This document shows, in pieces, positions 57,963-64,000 of a DNA stretch of 64,000 bases. The position numbers and the translations under genes are program-made. The DNA comes from Scleroderma bovista (lineage: Eukaryota > Basidiomycota > Agaricomycetes > Boletales > Sclerodermataceae), in assembly GCA_037178675.1 (NCBI GenBank), contig JAYMGJ010000157.1, positions 248,001 to 312,000 of the forward strand. The letters run 5' to 3'. Numbering within the stretch: the stretch's first letter is position 1; each line of letters starts with the position of its first letter. Below the pieces are notes generated by a model. The model did no database searches, was not told the origin of the DNA, and worked only from the letters and a program-made list of their open reading frames with translations.

Positions 57963-58573
57963 ATGACGCTGTCTGTTCTAATTGTATGTCTTGGCAACAT
58001 CTGCCGCTCGCCCATGGGGGAGGCCGTGCTGAGACACGAAGCACAGAAGCGGGGGGTCAACATTAAGGTGGATAGTGCTGGCACGACCAATTATCATGCT
58101 GGGGACGACCCAGATCATCGGTGAGACATTAGTGATTTGGCTCTCGGGCAATGACCCATCTATGCGTCGCCGTCAGCACCATAGAGACATGCAAGAAGGT
58201 TAGCTAGCTGGGTAATATCGTTATACACTTCTAACCTGGAACTAGCACAAGGTTCCAATACATCACTCAGCAAGGCAAGTCGAGGAGTCGGATTTCAAGG
58301 ATTTTCAGTATATCCTTGCGGCAGATGGGTCCAACCTTCGAAATCTGCAGAGAATCGAACCTTCCGACTCCAGTGCAGAGCTTCGCCTCTGGGGTTCTTA
58401 CTTGGACAACAAACCGATCGCAGACCCTTACTATGGCGATATAGTAAGGCCATTTTGACTCTTGGTTGAGAACCAGCCAATGTTTGTCTTCACTGTAGGA
58501 TGGATTCAAACAATGCTTCGAGCAATGCACAAAGCTATCCAACGCGTTCCTTGACGAGGTGGTGGGGAAATAG
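57963..58573 (+). CDS. LTP1: Low-molecular-weight protein tyrosine phosphatase
   Basis: Starts MTLSVLIVCLGNICRSPMGE at 57963. CLGNICRS is the C-x5-R-S catalytic P-loop. The frame goes on AVLRHEAQKRGVNIKVDSAG and TTNYHAGDDPDHR. After splicing come TIETCKKH, VEESDFKDFQYILAADGSNL and an end block ADPYYGD that carries the general-acid Asp. The last exon reads DGFKQCFEQCTKLSNAFLDE, VVGK and TAG at 58571-58573. About 155 residues, the usual size. An in-frame upstream reading into 57930s (LLESRDYITP) has no Met and was not used. Confidence 0.92.
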
Positions 58574-58933
58574 AGATCACATCATACGCATTCGATTCGC
58601 TGGCTGAACCATTGTTTGGCGTACCAGACATGTAAAATACAGAGACCCCACTGCACTCCGGAGGCTGAGGACTCAAAACCAGCATGCGCAAGGGTTTTGG
58701 ATACATCCTAAAAGGAGCAGCTTGATCGCAAAACGATCAAGGCTGCATCGTCAGAACAATGAATGGATGCATTCTCAATGCACCAGATTGGCTTCCAGGT
58801 CAAACAGTAACCCATGTAGAATGGTGAATAATGTATGTATTTATCGATAGTCGCTCGACTCCCCAAACCAGAACCCTCGTCAAGGAAGGGAGTTAATGCA
58901 AAGCAGTGTGGGCTTGATGTACATGGTTTACTA
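58574..58933. other. Intergenic, 360 bp, between convergent genes
   Basis: 3' UTRs of the LMW phosphatase and MMSDH. No coding pattern, repeat or RNA gene was recognised. Confidence 0.5.
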
Positions 58934-61350
58934 CTAGTTCATTATGGGCATATTGACCGACGCGCGGCTTCCTACAGCATCCTCGGCTCGCCAGAGGCTG
59001 GTTGTGGTCTGGGTGAGAGGTAATTGTCCAAGTCCAGGTCCTCAGACAAATCTGAACATACCTTGTTCTGAGTGTAGAAGTTGATTCCACTGTAACCGCA
59101 TTAGTAGTTGCAGAATGTCGTTTTCAGTGTGACGCTTACCTCTTGCCATAGAAGCCAATATCTCCTAGCACACTGCCCTTGTTCCCGCTCCAAGCAAACA
59201 TGGGAAGGGGGACCGGAATGGGTACATTGATCCCAACTTGACCAACATTAACCTGCGTCTCAAACTTCCGTGCTGTAGCACCTGACTGAGTAAAAATGGC
59301 AGTGCCATTGCCATAGGGATTTGCGTTGATGATATCAAGAGCATTATCCAATGTGTCTGCACTCAGGACAGTAAGCACAGGCCCGAATATCTCCTCCCTG
59401 TAAATAGGTCATGATCAACGACAGAAGGGAGAATCGAGAGAGAATCTCACTTGTAACACCTCATGGTTGTGAGCGCTTCCAGGATAGTAGGGCCAATGAA
59501 ATTACCGTTGGGATATCCTGGTACAGAAATGCCCCGTCCATCAAGGTGAACTTTGCCACCCTCCTGCTCGACTGAAGATACAATTCCCTCGACTCGCTTC
59601 TTGGCGATGGGTGAAATCAAAGGACCACTTCATCGTCATATGTAAGTTCACGAGGACCAAATATTAGACTGGGTGATTACATACAGGTCGGCACCTTTCT
59701 CAAAGCCACCATTCACCTGTAGTTTCATCGCACGTTCCACCAACTCGGGCAGCCAGGACTGCGCACTTCCAACAAGAACCACTAGACTAGTTCAAAAAAA
59801 AAAACTTACCCTGGGGAAAAGATCTTACCAACAGAGATAGCCATGCACCGTTGGCCGGCAGCTGAAACGGTGTGTGCACTCAGGGAACATAAACCAGAAC
59901 AAACTGACTTACCACCGAAGGCCGCCCCCACAATCGAATCAAGAGCAAGGTTTTTATTGGCTTGGAATTGTTAGAAAACATAGGATAAATGATACGTTCG
60001 CTTACCATCGGGCATCAGTACTGCATGATTTTTTGCCCCCATATTAGACTGTTCGGTACTCAGGGGAAATGAATAAAAAGTCGGGTAGCATTACGCACCT
60101 GCACACGCTTTCCATTCTTTGTACCTCTTAGCAAGTACATCAAACGAATGAAAGGGTCACAACGGACAGACCCACCGCTCATAAATGTGCCGACCTGCTT
60201 TGTCTCCGCCGACGAAACTGATGGCCTTTATAGTCGGACTGTCGCATATCGCGTTGACAATTGGAACGGTGCCATGAACGACGTTGAGCACCCCAGCAGG
60301 AAGTCCTGTGGGCCGATGTTGGAAAGTATGTAGGGAAAGGGATTATTCGCTGACCTGCTCTTTGGCAGAGCTCTGCCAGGATCATTGCTGCACCTGGGTC
60401 GCGTTCTGAGGGTTTGAGAACGAGGGTGTTTCCTGTGACCGTTGCCAATGGTATGGTCCACAGTGGGATCATCCTATGGATATATTCAAGGAATATAGCC
60501 GGTGGACGTGAACTTGACATACGCTGGAAAATTAAAGGGCGCTATGCTACAGATCCGTCAGTAGACAGGCTTGAACAGGGACCAAAATATTTACCTCGCG
60601 CATACGCCGAGGGGCACCTTGCGGACCTCGGTATCCATATCCTTGCTAACTGGAAGAGATAAGTAAATTCACTGAATAAGGACATTGTTGTACCTTCGAG
60701 TTTCTCGCCCATCAGTGTCGAGGTGACACCGATAGCCGCTTCTACCACTTGAAGTCCACGAAGGATATCGCCATGTGCATCTTTGACGAATTGACAAGAG
60801 TTGTACCCAGAAATGACTTGGAAGCATACCGGCCAGCGTTTTCCCTTGCTCCAAGACAATGCTATCTGCAAGGGCGGCTGTGTTTTTGCGGATCAAATGT
60901 TGTAGCCTAGGGAGGGTGTGAGAGCTGACAGACGGCAACATGATTACAGTTGCATACTCGATTGCAAAGCGTTGGCGGGTGAGGAGGGAAGTCCGACTCC
61001 AAGTTTTGTAGGCCTGAGATGCAGCTTCGATAGCCTGGTCAAACTCGGACAGCGTGGTTTCGGGGACGTGGGTGAGCAATGTCTGGGTGGCCTGTACAGA
61101 CGGTGGTAATGAGTAGTCTTGGAAACGGAACTAAAGTGAAACGAACAGGATCAAGAACAGGATGCCATTCTGCCGTCGAGCTTTCCACGAACTCTCCGCC
61201 GATGAAGTTCCGTGTATTGCCGCCTGTTGCGCTGGTTCCCTTCCAGTGAGCAGAGAGGGTCTCCGCCTTTGTACGCGCTACGGAACCGAGGGCTGAGAGA
61301 GTAGCGTACGAGCGACGACGGAGACTGCGTGTTGGGAGACGAGTGGCCAT
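58934..61350 (-). CDS. Methylmalonate-semialdehyde dehydrogenase (acylating), mitochondrial
   Basis: Oxidises (methyl)malonate semialdehyde to propionyl- or acetyl-CoA in valine and pyrimidine/beta-alanine breakdown. The start at 61350 gives [20 protein letters not shown], a mitochondrial presequence, then [20 protein letters not shown]. Downstream exons carry [48 protein letters not shown] and [11 protein letters not shown]. The catalytic Cys lies in [10 protein letters not shown] (near 59850). TPQ-type end blocks read [40 protein letters not shown] and [20 protein letters not shown]. The last exon is [24 protein letters not shown] and TAG at 58934-58936. ALDH6 signatures are clear. At least ten introns. 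Confidence 0.93.
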
Positions 61351-61459
61351 GGATGGATGTGGGGAAGCAAAGGTGGTGGCACGTGGCTTGCATATAATTT
61401 TTTTAATTTTACATAAAGAACGCGTGAAACGCGCCCTTCCAATTTGCGGAGCGACGACG
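61351..61459. promoter_or_regulatory. 109-bp divergent promoter, MMSDH / Myb-like gene
   Basis: Separates the MMSDH ATG (61350, minus) from the preferred start of the Myb-like gene (61460, plus). A TATAATTTTTTTAATTTTA run at 61393-61411 is the only AT-rich patch. Confidence 0.4.
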
Positions 61460-63244
61460 ATGACGACGACGACGACGGCAGCAGCAGCCGTCGGCGTAGG
61501 TGATTCAGTGTCTTCGTCGTCCGCCATGGGCCACCCTTTCAATGCCATACCCACAAACCTCCACAACCGTGTCCAAGATAATCCATCGCCGACGTCGTTC
61601 GATGGGTCTTCGCCCATGCCCGCTGCCCCTCAGAATCAGTCTCTCGATCCCCTATCGCAGTCACAACCCAGCACACACTCCCAGTCTTCCTCCAATATGG
61701 CCCATCTCCACCACCAGACAACCCACCCCTTTGATCCAACGTCCATTTTCCCGCAACACTTAATGCAGGAGTTCATTCGTTTGAGTACCCCCGTGGGTCA
61801 AAACCCCGATGACGATACCATACTTGCACGGGCCCTCTGTGATAGTAAACAGAATGGCAAGACATACCGACAGGCTCTTGAAGGTCTCCATGGTGTATGT
61901 CGGCTCTATCCTTGTCATGCGATCTCTGACCTTGTCGTACAGGTTAATAACCATGCCGCGAATCTATGGAAAGACTACTACCTCGACCATCATGATCGCA
62001 TCGAGATACTCGTGTCCCGTCTCACTCAACAACCTAAAACGATCAAGAAGCCATTCACTGGTAGTATCTCGCCTCCTCGCGTCCCGCCCAAGGCCAGTTC
62101 ATCCCAGCTTATGCAAAAGCGGAAGCGTTCCACAGCTTCCGCTCTACCACTCCCTAAACGCGCTGCATTAGCTGCGAGTCAGTCTCAGCACAAGCGCTTC
62201 TCACATACGCCTCCGGCCAATGGTCGTCCACCAAATCGTCCAAGGGAAACCCTCAACAGCTTATCAGCTCCAGTAGTAACAGCAAACATCCGTGGCCTTA
62301 CGCCCCCGCAGGCCGATATTTCTGTTCCCGACCCACCATCACGATCTCCATCCCCTCCTACAAAACTTCAGTTGGGTGCTCACGGGAATAGATATACTGC
62401 AGAAGATCGCCAGTATTTCATCAAATTCATTACTTGGCGATTGAACCAAAACCCCTCTCTAACTAAAAAGCAACTGTGCGACCAATTGGCTGAAAAGGTT
62501 TGTCTGAGAAGCAGAAATATATTGTGCTTTATTCAACGTTATGACGTAGGTACCCCATCACTCTGCTAATTCGTGGGCTTCCCATTGGCATTCCCGCCAT
62601 GATTTGGCTGATAAAATTCTGGCAACTTACCGAGACCTGGCGTATGCAGAGTCGGATCATCGCGTTTCTGGGGCGGACTCAGCAACACGTAGCAAGAAAT
62701 ATCACCCACAAAACGACACGTCTGACTCATCTGGCTCAGAGACCTGGTCAGACTTTGGTGACTCAGATGCTGACACAGAAGATGATGAAGCTGACATGGG
62801 TGAGCCGGGGACAGGATTTACACGCGGGGATTGGTGCGTGCTGGCAAGATTCATAGCCAGGACTGACTGGCACGAGTTGACGCCAAAGGAACGATTTGAT
62901 ATGTTTGTTGAAACTGTTCATGCCTTCCTTTCTTCTCAGCCATTCATCTGACTCAAAATTGTCCAGTACGTCACGAAACGGTCGGCGAAGGCTTGGGGTG
63001 AATTCTATCGCAAGCATGAGGATGGTGTGACACAATCTCGTCTCATCGGTATTCTATGCTCATTGTAACCCTAGTACTCTTGAAAATGGCGAAGAGATAC
63101 TCGAAACGGAAAGGAGGTAGCGAAGATATTCGCAGTCGCCGTGCGCGTCCATCGTGGGCACAACCGGCGACACGGGGCCTCCAGTGCATCGATTCGAACG
63201 AAGCTGAGAACGAAGGGGCGGACGATAGTGATAACAACCTCTAG
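61460..63244 (+). CDS. Protein with three Myb/SANT-like three-helix modules
   Basis: The preferred start at 61460 gives MTTTTTAAAAVGVG; a second candidate at 61526 reads MGHPFNAIPTN. Module 1 is about residues 90-150: LMQEFIRLSTPVGQNPDDDT, SKQNGKTYRQALEGLHGV and NNHAANLWKDYYLDHHDRIE. A basic Pro/Ser-rich linker follows (KRKRSTASALPLPKR). Module 2: YTAEDRQYFIKFITWRLNQN, PSLTKKQLCDQLAEK and VPHHSANSWASHWHSRHDLA. An acidic linker comes next. Module 3: FTRGDWCVLARFIARTDWHE, LTPKERFDMFVET, YVTKRSAKAWGEFYRKHED. All three end in the same W-x-x-[YHF]-[YW]-x-x-H pattern. It should be a nuclear DNA-binding protein; module 2 most resembles Rap1-type Myb domains. Stop TAG at 63242-63244. Introns were placed by frame. 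Confidence 0.75.
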
Positions 63245-63506
63245 TGCCAACACGAGACCATCGATCTTCACGGGACTGGACGTGTTTCACGTCCTTTTTA
63301 CCGTATACTGCATTTATATGAACTACAGTACACCCTACAAAGACCTAATATTTCCCTTGAGTTCCCACGTGCCAGCGACTACCATAAGTGTTGGAAACAT
63401 CGAGTATAAACTTCTGGTTGCTACTTACCAGTGACTGCGTTTGCTTGACCTTCTTGATCTATCCCACCATCCTTCCCTTGTTCTGATCTATACCCAGCGA
63501 TCGGCC

Positions 63507-64000
63507 ATGGATGAAGAATACGATGTATTTCACCCCTCTTGATCTCGCGTACTCGTAGCTCAACGGCCTTGATTGTGTTCGCAGGTCATCGTTTTAGGGA
63601 CAGGTTTGACAGAGTGCATCCTTTCGGGGCTGCTGTCTGTCGAAGAAAAGAAAGTCCTTCATATGGACAGGAACGATTACTATGGCGGTGACAGTGCGAG
63701 CTTGAACTTGACCCAGGCGAGCAGGAATACACGTACCCACTACCCCCATCTTCTGACCACATCGTCTCCAGCTTTATCGTAAATACAGGCCTAACCAAGC
63801 TCCGCCCGCCGAGCTTGGCCGGGATCGTGACTATGCTGTGGATCTCATCCCCAAGTTCATCATCTCATCAGGAGAGCTAACTAAATTTCTCGTGCATACG
63901 GATGTGACACGCTACCTGGAATTCAAACAGATCGCGGGCAGCTTTGTGTACAGAGACGGCAAAATCTCGAAAGTGCCAAGCACGGAGATGGAAGCTGTCA
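63507..64000 (+). CDS. GDI1: Rab GDP-dissociation inhibitor (N-terminal part)
   Basis: Extracts GDP-bound Rab GTPases from membranes and recycles them. The 18-nt first coding exon (63507-63524) is MDEEYD. The second exon reads [20 protein letters not shown] and [24 protein letters not shown], which holds the FAD-like G-x-G-x-x motif and the conserved NDYYGG. An intron with a GC donor (63717-63771) leads to [40 protein letters not shown] and [20 protein letters not shown]. The frame runs off the window end at [13 protein letters not shown], not Rab escort protein, since the LYRKYRP and [10 protein letters not shown] blocks are GDI type. Confidence 0.93.

Noticed and set aside
61343..61459. Upstream extension of the Myb-like gene to an ATG at 61343
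   Set aside because: It would overlap the MMSDH start on the other strand and add a sequence with no conserved feature; the ATG at 61460 or 61526 is preferred.
61452..61495. GAC/GCA triplet run as a microsatellite
   Set aside because: It is coding (poly-Thr then poly-Ala) and short; no sign of a regulatory or mobile role.
1..64000. CRISPR arrays, transposons, integrated viral genes, tRNA or rRNA genes
   Set aside because: None was seen: no regular spaced repeats, terminal inverted repeats, transposase, capsid or reverse-transcriptase motifs, or cloverleaf patterns. The RdRP carries the cellular DxDGD motif and not viral palm motifs.

Overview
The window is nuclear DNA of a filamentous basidiomycete, most likely an Agaricomycete. 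The evidence is dense packing on both strands (32 protein genes in 64 kb), many 45-70 nt introns with GT-AG borders and CTAAC-like branch sites, and protein families in their basidiomycete form (RNAi RNA-dependent RNA polymerase, Byr4, Sec39, Trs85, Yhm2, Shb17). I see no tRNA, rRNA, transposon, CRISPR array, bacterial operon or plasmid feature. The order below the subphylum is not settled by the sequence.

Layout. 1-11 kb: end of a PP2C phosphatase, gamma-glutamyltransferase, prefoldin 6, an RNAi-type RNA-dependent RNA polymerase, mitochondrial ribosomal protein uS17m, an MFS transporter. 11-25 kb: WRAP73/Wdr8, a mitochondrial m-AAA protease, UreD, Byr4, NRDE2, NIP7. 25-37 kb: Sec39, an uncharacterised coiled-coil protein, CGR1, VPS18, SHB17. 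37-49 kb: a large SxIP-containing coiled-coil protein, the Yhm2 carrier, an Mpv17-family protein, Trs85. 49-58 kb: a WW-domain protein, a GW-repeat orphan, an LCCL-domain membrane protein, two fungal orphans, seipin, an SH3BGR-like protein. 58-64 kb: LMW phosphatase, methylmalonate-semialdehyde dehydrogenase, a three-module Myb-like protein, and the start of Rab GDI.

Functional themes. Most genes are housekeeping and look intact. Four encode membrane-tethering or Rab-cycle parts (Sec39, Vps18, Trs85, GDI). Two encode likely spindle-pole-body proteins (WRAP73, Byr4), and a third (SxIP coiled-coil) may bind microtubule tips. Two are linked to RNA silencing (RdRP, NRDE2); an orphan with a duplicated GW/WG repeat is a speculative third.

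The least ordinary signals are in gene structure. They are two consecutive 3-nt micro-exons in the Yhm2 gene, a 7-nt micro-exon in SHB17, an 11-nt one in the SH3BGR-like gene, four introns with GC donors forced by reading frame, and a long last intron whose retention would give a coiled-coil protein a hydrophobic tail. No clearly new multi-gene system was found. Exon borders were inferred by eye from conserved protein frames and splice consensus, without alignments or transcripts.
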